64,000 nt of DNA from Streptomyces sp. NBC_00820 (lineage in GTDB: Bacteria; Actinomycetota; Actinomycetes; Streptomycetales; Streptomycetaceae), in assembly GCF_036347055.1 (NCBI RefSeq), contig NZ_CP108882.1, forward strand, positions 5,684,501 through 5,748,500. The letters are read 5' to 3'. The position numbers and the translations under genes are program-made. This document shows positions 1-7,428 of the stretch, in pieces (position 1 is the stretch's first letter; every line of letters starts with the position of its first letter). Below the pieces are notes generated by a model that ran no database searches, was not told where the DNA came from, and saw nothing but the letters and a program-made list of their open reading frames with translations.

Positions 1-794
1 CGTCCGCCGTCCGCTGGGACCAGCGCGGCTGCGGGCGCTCCGCGCCGTCCGACGGCCCGTGGACGAGCGAGCGCTTCGTCGCCGATCTGGACGCCGTACG
101 ACGGCACTTCGGGATGGAGCGGATGGCGCTGCTGGGCCATTCCTGGGGCGCGCAACTCGCGTTGGGCTACGCACTGGCGCACCCGGAGCGGGTGAGCACG
201 CTGATCTACGTCTCCGGCACCGGCATCGGCCCGGACGCCGGCTGGCGCCCGGCCCACGAGGCGAACTTCGTCGCCCGGCTCGCCGACCACCCCCAACGCC
301 TCGCCCACTGGCGGGAACTGGCCGGCGTCGCCCCCGCCGCGCGCACCCCGGACGAGGAACGGGAACTGGCCGTCCTGCGCTGGTCCGCCGAGTTCGAGGA
401 CCGGGAGCGGGCCCTGGAGCTCGCCCGGCGCATGGCCGACCCGTGGTTCGGCGTCAACACCGCCTGCAACAGGGCCCTCAACCTGGAGCGCGAGCGCACC
501 TGGGGCACCCCCGCGCTGTACACCGCCTGCACCCGGCTCGACGTCCCCGCCCTGATCGTCGACGGGGAGCGGGACCTCCGCCCCCGCTCCGCTGTCGACT
601 CCCTCGCCGAAGCCCTGGCCCGCGCCCGCCGGGTGAGCCTCCCGGACGCGGGCCACCTGCCGTGGGTGGAGGACCCCGGGGGATTCCGGGACGCGGTGGT
701 GGGTGCACTCCAGGGCCTGCCGTCCGGCGCGGGCCGGCCCGGGCAGGCGGTGTTTTCCGGCCGGCTCCGGCAGGATCCGGAGGACAGGTTTTAA
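1..794 (+). CDS. alpha/beta hydrolase, 5' end outside window
   Basis: The reading frame is already open at base 3 and runs to the TAA at 792-794, so the N-terminus lies upstream of the window. The visible part starts with a DQRGCGRS motif, which is the oxyanion-hole/HGGPG-side signature of proline iminopeptidase-like hydrolases. The nucleophile elbow GHSWGAQ follows (Ser encoded near 142), then an acidic residue in VDGERD and the terminal His in DAGHLPWVE. These give a complete Ser-Asp-His triad. The fold and triad are secure, but the substrate is not: prolyl peptides, lactones or small esters are all possible. It ends 9 bases before the next gene on the same strand, so the two may be co-transcribed. 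Confidence 0.85.
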   Translation, partial: SAVRWDQRGCGRSAPSDGPWTSERFVADLDAVRRHFGMERMALLGHSWGAQLALGYALAHPERVSTLIYVSGTGIGPDAGWRPAHEANFVARLADHPQRLAHWRELAGVAPAARTPDEERELAVLRWSAEFEDRERALELARRMADPWFGVNTACNRALNLERERTWGTPALYTACTRLDVPALIVDGERDLRPRSAVDSLAEALARARRVSLPDAGHLPWVEDPGGFRDAVVGALQGLPSGAGRPGQAVFSGRLRQDPEDRF

Positions 795-803
795 CCTGAC
801 CGC

Positions 804-1346
804 ATGACCCCGCGCCCGCGCACCGTCCACACCGCCGATCTCGATGCCGCCGAACTCCGTTCCGTGCGCGCCCTGCTGGACGCGGCGTTCGACGGCGGCT
901 TCAGCGACGAGGACTGGGACCACGGCCTGGGCGGCCTGCACGTCCTGGTCCAGGACGACAGGGGGCCGGCCGCCCACGGCTCGGTGGTGATGCGGCGGAT
1001 GCGGCACCGCGGGCGCTGGCTGCGCACCGGATACGTGGAGGCCGTCGCCGTACGGGCCGACGTGCGCCGGACCGGGCTGGGCGGGCAGGTGATGGAGGTC
1101 GTCGAAGGGATCATCGACCGGGCCTACGACCTCGGCGCACTGTCCGCGAGCGCGCAGGGCGCCGCGTTGTACGCGTCCCGGGGCTGGCAGCGGTGGGGCG
1201 GCCGGGTGCACGGCCTCTCACCCGACGGGATCGTCCGCCTGGCGGAGGAGGAGGGGGGCATCCACCTCTGGCCGGCGCGCGCCGGGAGGCCGCTCGACCC
1301 CGAGCACGAGCTGGTCCTCGACTGGCGTGACGGCGACGTCGCCTGA
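804..1346 (+). CDS. GNAT acetyltransferase, AAC(2')-I-like
   Basis: A 180-residue GNAT protein. Its pattern HTADLD, LGGLHVLV, GYVEAVAVRADVRRTGLG, YDLGALSAS and LYASRGWQ, ending in a DWRDGDV-type C-terminus, closely follows the mycobacterial aminoglycoside 2'-N-acetyltransferase AAC(2')-Ic as I remember it. The acetyl-CoA pyrophosphate loop is the V-R-x-x-x-R-x-x-L-G segment near residues 78-88. The length also agrees with that family (about 180). Family members transfer acetyl from acetyl-CoA to the 2'-amino group of aminoglycosides, although chromosomal copies may have another physiological substrate. The gene begins nine bases after the hydrolase stop, with an AGGACAGG-like ribosome site about 16 bases upstream, which is rather far. 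Resistance is inferred, not shown. Confidence 0.8.
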   Translation: MTPRPRTVHTADLDAAELRSVRALLDAAFDGGFSDEDWDHGLGGLHVLVQDDRGPAAHGSVVMRRMRHRGRWLRTGYVEAVAVRADVRRTGLGGQVMEVVEGIIDRAYDLGALSASAQGAALYASRGWQRWGGRVHGLSPDGIVRLAEEEGGIHLWPARAGRPLDPEHELVLDWRDGDVA

Positions 1347-1352
1347 GGTACG

Positions 1353-2345
1353 TCAGTTCCTGCGGACCAGGATCTTCCCCGTGTTGCCCCCGCGCAGCAT
1401 CAGCAGGAACGCCTCCACGATCCGCTCGAAACCGTCCACCACCGTCTCGTCCAGCGCGAGCGCCCCGCTGCGCAGATGCGGCACGGCGAAGTCGTACAGC
1501 TCCTTCTGCGCGTCCATGTGGTCGCGCACCAGGAAGCCCTCGATCCGCAGGCTCTTCTCCACGACGTCCGCGTGGTCGAAGCGGACCGGCGGCGCGTCCG
1601 GGGTGTTGTACTGGGCGATCGTGCCGACGCGCACCACCCGGCCCCGGTCGCGCAGGGCGCCGACCGCCGCGCCGAGGTGGTCGCCGCCGACATTGTCGAC
1701 GAAGAGGTCGATTCCGGTGGGGGCGGCTTCGGTCAGGAGGTCCGCGACCGGGGCGCCGTGGTAGTCGAAGGCGGTGTCGTAACCGACCTTCTCCGTCAGG
1801 TACGTGACCTTCTCCGCCGACCCCGCGCTGCCGATCAGCCGGCCCGCGCCGAGCAGACGGGCGAAGCGGCCGGTGGCCGTGCCGACCCCGCCCGCCGCGC
1901 CGGAGACGAACACGTCCTCGCCCTCGCGCAGCCGGGCGATCCGGGTGAGGCCGACGTAGGCGGTCAGGCCCGTGCCGCCCAGCACGCCCAGGTAGGCCGA
2001 GAGCGGCACATCCGGGTGGTGGGGCAGGTGCCGCACCTCCTCGGGGCGGACCACGGAGTGGGTGCGCCAGCCATGCCGGTGGAGGACGATCTCGCCCTCG
2101 GGGAGCGCGGGTGTGCGCGAGGCGACGACCCGGCCGAGGGTGCGGCCCTCCAGCGGGGCGTTCAACTCGAACTGCCCGTCCATCATTTCGCGGTGGTACG
2201 GGTCCACCGACCAGTACAGGTTCTCCACCAGAGCCGTGCCGGGGGCCGGTTCGGGGACGGGGGACTCGGCGAAGCGGAAGTGGCCGGCGGTCGGGAGGCC
2301 GGTCGGGCGGGCGGTCTGCTGCACGGTGAGCGCGGTCTCGGTCAT
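1353..2345 (-). CDS. NADP-dependent MDR oxidoreductase (CurA-like)
   Basis: A 330-residue zinc-free medium-chain dehydrogenase/reductase. The N-terminal half has the LENLYWSVDPYHREMM pattern typical of NADP-dependent alkenal/curcumin reductase-like enzymes. The Rossmann half has GAAGGVGTATG (about residues 151-161) for NADP binding and VDNVGGDHL. No structural-zinc cysteines are seen. The start was set at the ATG at 2345 (MTETALTV); the frame stays open far upstream, but that extension has no family similarity. The gene is divergent from the LysR-family gene, with about 100 bp between them containing an inverted repeat, so control by that regulator is likely. The exact enone or quinone substrate cannot be told. 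Confidence 0.88.
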   Translation of the reverse strand: MTETALTVQQTARPTGLPTAGHFRFAESPVPEPAPGTALVENLYWSVDPYHREMMDGQFELNAPLEGRTLGRVVASRTPALPEGEIVLHRHGWRTHSVVRPEEVRHLPHHPDVPLSAYLGVLGGTGLTAYVGLTRIARLREGEDVFVSGAAGGVGTATGRFARLLGAGRLIGSAGSAEKVTYLTEKVGYDTAFDYHGAPVADLLTEAAPTGIDLFVDNVGGDHLGAAVGALRDRGRVVRVGTIAQYNTPDAPPVRFDHADVVEKSLRIEGFLVRDHMDAQKELYDFAVPHLRSGALALDETVVDGFERIVEAFLLMLRGGNTGKILVRRN

Positions 2346-2389
2346 GGCAGGGACCGTACGGAGGAATGCCCGGACCGGGCAGGGGGTTG

Positions 2390-2418
2390 GGCTCATGCAA
2401 CGCGGTGATCCATGAGCC
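2390..2418. promoter_or_regulatory. inverted repeat between divergent MDR and LysR genes
   Basis: GGCTCATG (2390-2397) and CATGAGCC (2411-2418) form a perfect 8-bp inverted repeat with a 13-base spacer, midway between the divergent oxidoreductase and LysR starts. The spacing is right for a LysR-type (T-N11-A-like) recognition dyad. Position and symmetry are seen directly; binding by the adjacent LysR protein is inferred. Confidence 0.5.
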
Positions 2419-2447
2419 GTCCTCATAGCAGCAGGTGGGAGTCCCCC

Positions 2448-3410
2448 GTGACCGCAGCCGACCTTGCCCCGCAGGAGCTGAGAATCCTCGTCGCAGTGGC
2501 CGACGAGGGCGGGTTCTCCGCCGCGGCCGGCCTCCTGGGGACCACCCAGTCCGCCGTCTCCCACGCCGTGCGCGGAGTCGAACGCAAGCTGGGTGCCGTG
2601 CTCTTCGAGCGCGGCCGGTTCGGCGCCCGGCCGACGCCGGCGGGGGAGCGGGCGGTTGCCCACGCGCGGCGCGTGCTGCGGATGCTCCAGGCGCTGGCCG
2701 CCGATGTCCGGGGCGCGGACACCGGCCAGGTCGCCGGACCGCTGCGCGTCGCCGCCTTCCGCAGCGCGGCCCTGTCCCTGCTGCCGCCCGCCCTGGAACG
2801 GCTCACCGCACGGCATCCGGATGTCGAGGTGAGTGTGAGCGTCGTACGGGAACTGGGCGCCGGCACCGCGGGAGAGGTCGCGCGGGGGCGGGCCGACCTC
2901 GGGATCGCCACCCTCGCCGACGGCGCGCCCCTGCCCGCCGGGCTGGTCGGGGACGTGCTGATGGAGGAGCCGTACGCCCTGGTGCACCCCGCCGGACACC
3001 CCGAACCGCGCCGACTGCCCCTGGTGGACTGGGCGGAGAACTGCGGCTCGTACACCCGGGACTGGTGGGCGGCCCAGGAGTGGATCCCGGCCGCGACCGT
3101 GACCGCCGAGGACGACGGCGCGGTGCTGGCGATGGTGGGCAGCGGCCTCGGCATGGCGATCATGCCCGCGCTCTCCCTCGCCGCCGCGCTCTCCTGCGTG
3201 CAGATCACCGACCTGGGGCCGCTGAGCCCGCACCGGTCCGTCGGGTACGTGACCACGCCCGAGCTGGCCGCCACCGGTGCCGTGCGCGCGCTCGTCCGTG
3301 AGCTGCGCGCCCTCCACCTTCGTACGGCCCCCCCTGCTCCGCTCTGGAAAGGCGCAGGTCACGGCGGTGTGATCCGGTCCGTCGTCTCAGATACTAGGAC
3401 GTCCGAGTAA
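2448..3410 (+). CDS. LysR-family transcriptional regulator
   Basis: A 320-residue LysR regulator. The N-terminal winged helix-turn-helix is clear (LRILVAVADEGGFSAAAGLLGTTQSAVSHAVRGVERKLGAVLFER, roughly residues 10-55). A periplasmic-binding-protein-like effector domain follows, with the usual VGSGLGMAIMPAL segment near the end. I chose the GTG at 2448 because AGGTGGGA lies 7 bases upstream; an in-frame ATG at 2412 has no comparable site. It is divergent from the MDR oxidoreductase and probably regulates that gene and itself. The inducer is unknown. It is followed by a hairpin at 3426-3459 that could end transcription. Confidence 0.9.
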   Translation: MTAADLAPQELRILVAVADEGGFSAAAGLLGTTQSAVSHAVRGVERKLGAVLFERGRFGARPTPAGERAVAHARRVLRMLQALAADVRGADTGQVAGPLRVAAFRSAALSLLPPALERLTARHPDVEVSVSVVRELGAGTAGEVARGRADLGIATLADGAPLPAGLVGDVLMEEPYALVHPAGHPEPRRLPLVDWAENCGSYTRDWWAAQEWIPAATVTAEDDGAVLAMVGSGLGMAIMPALSLAAALSCVQITDLGPLSPHRSVGYVTTPELAATGAVRALVRELRALHLRTAPPAPLWKGAGHGGVIRSVVSDTRTSE

Positions 3411-3425
3411 CTATGCAGACAGATA

Positions 3426-3459
3426 CGTTCGGCTCCCTTAGCGTGGAAGGAGCCGAACG
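3426..3459 (+). terminator. hairpin after LysR gene
   Basis: CGTTCGGCTCC at 3426-3436 pairs perfectly (11 bp) with 3449-3459 across a 12-base loop, 15 bases after the LysR stop. There is no T-run, as is usual for Streptomyces terminators. It could instead be a leader structure for the small gene at 3624. Confidence 0.6.
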
Positions 3460-3623
3460 ACTCGCTCGATCCAGCGAATGGCGGTCGTGATCCGAGCCCT
3501 GCGCAGGCAATCCCTGCGGGCCGGTCCGCCGTATCTGGGGGTACTCCCGCGCCCATTAGGCAGCGGAGGAGTCTCGCAACCCGCCCCAGCCGTGCTCCAG
3601 GTTTCCGAAGGAGTCGAATTCCC

Positions 3624-3755
3624 ATGGCCGAGACGACCAGCCGCCGCCGAGTCCGCCACGTGTCCCGCACGAACGAGACCGACCGCAAGAGCGCCGCCGC
3701 CGCCCTTCAGCGCGCCCTCGACCGCCGTGACAACGGCGGCTCCACCGGGCACTGA
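3624..3755 (+). CDS. 43-residue basic protein, unknown function
   Basis: A small gene too short for most callers. ATG at 3624 follows GAAGGAG (3607-3613) with a 10-base gap, and TGA is at 3753-3755. The product begins MAETTSRRRVRHVSRTNETD, continues with KSAAAALQRALDRRDNGG and ends STGH. The N-terminal third is very Arg-rich, and the middle should form an amphipathic helix. No cysteines, signal peptide or membrane segment are present. A good ribosome site, strong GC3 bias and its own strong terminator 30 bases later argue that it is real. It sits directly upstream of leuB in its own transcription unit. I do not recognise a function; the charge would fit RNA or DNA contact, but that is speculation. 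Confidence 0.65.
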   Translation: MAETTSRRRVRHVSRTNETDRKSAAAALQRALDRRDNGGSTGH

Positions 3756-3784
3756 GCCGGGGCCGGGAGCCGCACCACCCGCCG

Positions 3785-3811
3785 GTGGGCAGGACGCGCT
3801 GTCCTGCCCAC
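3785..3811 (+). terminator. terminator after 43-residue protein gene
   Basis: GTGGGCAGGAC (3785-3795) pairs perfectly with GTCCTGCCCAC (3801-3811) around a 5-base loop, 30 bases downstream of the small gene and 150 bases before leuB. This is an 11-bp GC-rich stem without a U-tract. Confidence 0.8.
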
Positions 3812-3962
3812 AGGACCGGCTCACCCGCCGCGCCGCACCCCGAAGCGGTCGACGCAGCGGCCGTGCGGGTGAACGCCGGGCGACGGGCTGCCGCCGACAC
3901 ACCGGGTGTCCGCATGCCGGACTCCCCATGTCATTCCCTGGGATGCGGAGTACGGTGCTGGC

Positions 3963-5006
3963 ATGTCGCGCAGCATCAATCTCGCAGTGATCCCCGGTGA
4001 CGGCATCGGCCAGGAGGTCGTGGCCGAGGGTCTCAAGGTCCTCTCCGCCGTCCTGCCGCAGGACGTGAAGCTGGAGACCAAGGAGTACGACTTCGGTGCC
4101 AGGCGGTACCGCGCCACCGGTGAGACCCTCACCGACGCCGACCTCGACGCCCTGAAGCGGCACGACGCCATCCTGCTCGGCGCGATCGGCGACCCCGGCG
4201 TCCCCTCCGGCGTCCTGGAGCGCGGCTTCCTGCTCAAGCTCCGCTTCGCCTTCGACCACCACGTCAACCTCCGTCCCTCGAAGCTGCTCCCCGGCGTCGC
4301 CACCCCGCTCGCCGGCCAGCCGGAGATCGACTTCGTCGTCGTCCGCGAGGGCACCGAGGGCCCCTACACGGGCAACGGCGGCACCATCCGCAAGGGCACC
4401 GAGCACGAGGTCGCCACCGAGGTCTCCGTCAACACCGCCTTCGGTGTGGAGCGCGTGGTCCGCGACGCCTTCGAGCGCGCCCAGGCCCGCCCCCGCAAGA
4501 AGCTCACGCTGGTCCACAAGAACAACGTGCTGACCTTCGCCGGGCACCTGTGGACGGACGTCTTCAACCGGGTGGCCGAGGAGTACCCCGAGGTCACCAC
4601 CGACTACGTCCACGTCGACGCGGCCACCATCTTCCTGGTCACCCAGCCCGAGCGGTTCGACGTGATCGTCACCGACAACCTCTTCGGCGACATCATCACC
4701 GACCTCGCCGCGGCCGTCTCCGGCGGCATCGGCGTGGCCGCCTCCGGCAACATCAACCCCAGCCGCGCGTTCCCGTCCATGTTCGAGCCGGTCCACGGCT
4801 CCGCCCCGGACATCGCCGGCCAGGGCAAGGCCGACCCCACCGCCACGGTCCTGTCCGTCGCCCTGCTGCTGCGCCACCTCGGCCACGACGCCGAGGCGGA
4901 CCGGATCGACGCCGCGGTCGCCGCCGACCTCACCGAACGGGCCGGCAAGCCGGCCCGTTCCACCTCCGAGATCGGCGACGCCCTCGCCGTACGCGTAGCC
5001 GGCTGA
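3963..5006 (+). CDS. leuB: 3-isopropylmalate dehydrogenase
   Basis: A 347-residue member of the isocitrate/isopropylmalate dehydrogenase family. It catalyses the NAD-dependent oxidation and decarboxylation of 3-isopropylmalate, the third committed step of leucine synthesis (EC 1.1.1.85). N-terminal [14 protein letters not shown] and the family signature [18 protein letters not shown] (about residues 230-247) are intact, as is the substrate Arg/Tyr region [12 protein letters not shown]. Start at ATG 3963: upstream codons in frame do not fit the family, and GGAG lies about 13 bases before. It stands alone here, away from leuCD at 45.5-47.5 kb. Isopropylmalate rather than isocitrate or tartrate specificity follows from the actinobacterial LeuB pattern and the leucine genes nearby. 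Confidence 0.96.
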   Translation: MSRSINLAVIPGDGIGQEVVAEGLKVLSAVLPQDVKLETKEYDFGARRYRATGETLTDADLDALKRHDAILLGAIGDPGVPSGVLERGFLLKLRFAFDHHVNLRPSKLLPGVATPLAGQPEIDFVVVREGTEGPYTGNGGTIRKGTEHEVATEVSVNTAFGVERVVRDAFERAQARPRKKLTLVHKNNVLTFAGHLWTDVFNRVAEEYPEVTTDYVHVDAATIFLVTQPERFDVIVTDNLFGDIITDLAAAVSGGIGVAASGNINPSRAFPSMFEPVHGSAPDIAGQGKADPTATVLSVALLLRHLGHDAEADRIDAAVAADLTERAGKPARSTSEIGDALAVRVAG

Positions 5007-5021
5007 CCCCGCGCTGCCTGC

Positions 5022-5056
5022 AAAGCCGCCGGGTCGCACCGCACCCGGCGGCTTTT
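5022..5056 (+). terminator. leuB terminator
   Basis: A 13-bp perfect stem, AAAGCCGCCGGGT (5022-5034) with 5043-5055, loop of 8, followed by TTTT. This is a classical intrinsic terminator 16 bases after leuB. Confidence 0.93.
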
Positions 5057-5316
5057 CCTGTGCGGCCGCCGGGTGTCACCATCGAACCCGGGGCCGCATT
5101 CACCCCGATTCCTTCCATCGCCACCCGCGCGCGATAATCGAACGCGGAGCCGCGATATGGGGAATGCTCGGACGTCCTCACTCCGGCCACGGGCCGTGCG
5201 GGCGTGAGCGCGGCCCGTCACCACAACCGGTGCTGCATCTTCCGGGGACACCCCCGGACCCCGGCCGAAAGACCGGAGCTGGCTCCGCCCACAGAGGAAG
5301 CGAAGGACTCCCCGTC

Positions 5317-6423
5317 ATGACGACGCCCACGATCGAGCTCAAGCCCTCCGCCCACCCGCTCGCCGCCGCGGAGCGGGAGGCGATCCTGGCCAACCCCGGA
5401 TTCGGCCGCCACTTCACCGACCACATGGTGACGATCAAGTGGACCGAGGGCCGCGGCTGGCACGACGGTCAGCTCGTTCCGTACGCGCCGATCCCGATGG
5501 ACCCGGCCACCAACGTCCTGCACTACGCGCAGGAGATCTTCGAGGGCCTGAAGGCCTACCGCCGGCCCGACGGCTCGGTCGCCACCTTCCGCCCCGACCA
5601 GAACGCCAGGCGTTTCCAGCGCTCCGCCAAGCGCCTGGCCATGCCCGAGCTTCCGGTCGAGACGTTCATCGAGGCCTGCGACCTGCTGGTGCAGCAGGAC
5701 AAGGACTGGGTGCCCGCGCACGGTGGCGAGGAGTCCCTCTACCTGCGCCCCTTCATGATCGGCACCGAGGTCGGCCTGGGCGTCAAGCCGTCCAACGAGT
5801 ACCTCTTCATCGTCATCGCCTCCCCGGCCGGCGCCTACTTCCCGGGCGGCGTGAAGCCGGTCTCCATCTGGGTCTCCGAGGACCGCGTCCGCGCCGTCCC
5901 CGGCGGCATGGGCGACGCCAAGACCGGCGGCAACTACGCCGCCTCGCTGCTCGCGCAGGCCGAGGCCGCCGTCAAGGGCTGCGACCAGGTCTGCTACCTC
6001 GACGCCGTCGAGCACAAGTGGGTCGAGGAACTGGGCGGCATGAACCTGTACTTCGTGTACGGGGCTGCGTCCAATGAAAAGCCGGTGATCGTCACGCCCA
6101 CGCTGACCGGCTCCATCCTGGAGGGCGTCACCCGCGACTCCCTGCTGGCCGTCGCCCGTGACCTCGGCTACCAGGCCGAGGAGGGCCGCGTCTCGGCCGA
6201 CCAGTGGCAGCGCGACTCCGAGAACGGCACCCTCACCGAGGTCTTCGCCTGCGGCACCGCCGCCGTGATCACCCCGGTCGGCACCGTGAAGCGGGACGGC
6301 GTCGAGTGGAAGCAGAGCGGCGGTGAGCCCGGCGAGGTCACCATGCGCCTGCGCCGCGCCCTCCTCGACATCCAGCGCGGCACCGCCGAGGACAAGCACG
6401 GCTGGATGCACGAGCTGGGCTGA
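5317..6423 (+). CDS. ilvE: branched-chain amino-acid aminotransferase
   Basis: A 368-residue fold-type IV PLP enzyme. It transfers the amino group between glutamate and the 2-oxo acids of Leu, Ile and Val (EC 2.6.1.42), the last step of synthesis and the first of breakdown. The PLP lysine is Lys202 in GDAKTGGNYAAS; EIFEGLKAYRRPDG and EELGGMNLYFVY are typical of class-I-like BCATs. Start at ATG 5317, after GAGGAAG and AAGGAC purine stretches; the frame is open upstream but that part is not conserved-looking. The 260 bases between the leuB terminator and this start have no clear riboswitch or leader peptide. The gene is a single unit with its own terminator. Confidence 0.96.
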   Translation: MTTPTIELKPSAHPLAAAEREAILANPGFGRHFTDHMVTIKWTEGRGWHDGQLVPYAPIPMDPATNVLHYAQEIFEGLKAYRRPDGSVATFRPDQNARRFQRSAKRLAMPELPVETFIEACDLLVQQDKDWVPAHGGEESLYLRPFMIGTEVGLGVKPSNEYLFIVIASPAGAYFPGGVKPVSIWVSEDRVRAVPGGMGDAKTGGNYAASLLAQAEAAVKGCDQVCYLDAVEHKWVEELGGMNLYFVYGAASNEKPVIVTPTLTGSILEGVTRDSLLAVARDLGYQAEEGRVSADQWQRDSENGTLTEVFACGTAAVITPVGTVKRDGVEWKQSGGEPGEVTMRLRRALLDIQRGTAEDKHGWMHELG

Positions 6424-6445
6424 CCCCCACCCGGCTCCCACCGCA

Positions 6446-6482
6446 CAGGGCCGCCCCGGACACCGCGTCCGGGGCGGCCCTG
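6446..6482 (+). terminator. ilvE terminator
   Basis: A 16-bp perfect GC-rich stem (6446-6461 with 6467-6482) with a 5-base loop, 23 bases after ilvE. No T-run. Confidence 0.92.
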
Positions 6483-6505
6483 CCGCGTCCCGGGGCGCCG
6501 ATCGA

Positions 6506-6522
6506 TTTGAGCAACACTCAAA
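6506..6522. promoter_or_regulatory. palindrome 1 upstream of urease-like operon
   Basis: TTTGAG-N5-CTCAAA, a perfect 6-bp inverted repeat with a 5-base centre. It shares the T-T-T-x-x-G/A-G...C-T-C-x-A-A-A layout with the larger palindrome at 6591-6613 and lies 85 bases upstream of it. It may be an operator for the TetR regulator encoded at the end of the operon (10779-11396). Confidence 0.5.
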
Positions 6523-6590
6523 CAAGCGTGCGGGGGTGACGTCGACGACCCTTCTGTTCGTCGAAGGCCCCTTCTGTTTCGCGGATACGA

Positions 6591-6613
6591 CGTTTAGAGT
6601 GACGCTCTAAACG
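6591..6613. promoter_or_regulatory. palindrome 2, probable TetR operator
   Basis: CGTTTAGAG (6591-6599) and CTCTAAACG (6605-6613) form a perfect 9-bp inverted repeat with a 5-base centre, ending 26 bases before the GTG of the first urease gene. Size, symmetry and position overlapping the likely promoter are typical of TetR-family operators. The AT-rich half-sites stand out in this GC-rich DNA. Confidence 0.65.
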
Positions 6614-6639
6614 TATGTGAGGCAAAGAGGTGCCGCGTC

Positions 6640-7428
6640 GTGCGACTGACCCCCACCGAACGTGACCGGCTGCTGCTCTTCGGGGCCGCCGAGCTGGCCC
6701 GGGCCCGCCGGGCGCGCGGCCTCAGGCTGAACGTGCCGGAGGCGACCGCGCTGATCGCGGACACCGTCTGCGAGGCCGCCCGGGACGGCCGGCGGCTCGC
6801 GGAGGCCATCGAGGCGGCTCGCTCGGTCCTCGGCCCGGACGACGTGCTGCCGGGGGTCGCCGACGTGGTCACCGAGGTGCACGTCGAGGCCGTCTTCGAC
6901 GATGGCTCCCGGCTCGCGGTGGTCGCCGACCCCATCGGAGGCGGCCTCGGTGACCGGGCACCGGGCGCGCTGCTGCCCGGCCCGGAGCACGCCGACCCCG
7001 CGCCCGTCCGCCGGCTCACGGTCACCAACACCGCCGCCGTGCCCGTCTCCGTCACCTCCCACTTCCACTTCTTCGAGGCCAACCCGCGGCTCGACTTCCC
7101 CCGCGAGCGCGCCTACGGCATGCGGCTGGCCGTACCCGCCGGATCCTCGGTGCGGTTCGGGCCGGGTGAGAGCGCCGAGGTCGGCCTCGTACCGATCGGC
7201 GGCGAGCGGATCGCCATCGGCTTCGCCGGCCTGGTCGACGGACCGCTGGACGCGCCGGGAGCCCGGGAGGAGGCCCTGCGCAGGGCCGCCGCGTGCGGAT
7301 ACCTGGGGGCCGGAGACCCGGGGCCCGGACATCCGGGTGCCGGACGCCCGGCGGTTGACGGCCTGGCGGCCGATGACCCCATGGCCGATGATCTGGCGGC
7401 TGAAGGCCTGGAGGGCGAGGGCCGGTGA
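6640..7428 (+). CDS. ureAB: urease gamma-beta fusion subunit
   Basis: A 262-residue protein joining urease gamma and beta in one chain. Residues 1-100 match gamma (MRLTPTERDRLLLFGAAELAR, LNVPEATALIADTV). About 120-210 match beta (VTSHFHFFEANPRLDFPRERAYGMRLAVPAGSSVRFGPGE, then LVPIGG and GFAGLVDG). The C-terminal 50 residues are a low-complexity Gly/Ala/Asp tail not found in standard subunits. Gamma-beta fusions occur naturally, for example in Helicobacter UreA. GTG start with AAAGAGG 9 bases upstream; the stop overlaps the ureC start by 4 bases. No urease accessory gene (ureD, E, F, G) is in the operon, so nickel loading would need products from elsewhere. Confidence 0.92.
   Translation: MRLTPTERDRLLLFGAAELARARRARGLRLNVPEATALIADTVCEAARDGRRLAEAIEAARSVLGPDDVLPGVADVVTEVHVEAVFDDGSRLAVVADPIGGGLGDRAPGALLPGPEHADPAPVRRLTVTNTAAVPVSVTSHFHFFEANPRLDFPRERAYGMRLAVPAGSSVRFGPGESAEVGLVPIGGERIAIGFAGLVDGPLDAPGAREEALRRAAACGYLGAGDPGPGHPGAGRPAVDGLAADDPMADDLAAEGLEGEGR

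Noticed and set aside
2346..3362. Upstream extension of the MDR oxidoreductase to 3362 on the minus strand
   Set aside because: It would run antisense through the LysR gene and has no similarity to the family; the ATG at 2345 gives the normal length.
5056..5316. T-box or riboswitch upstream of ilvE
   Set aside because: No T-box core sequence, SAM or other riboswitch consensus and no terminator before the start could be seen.
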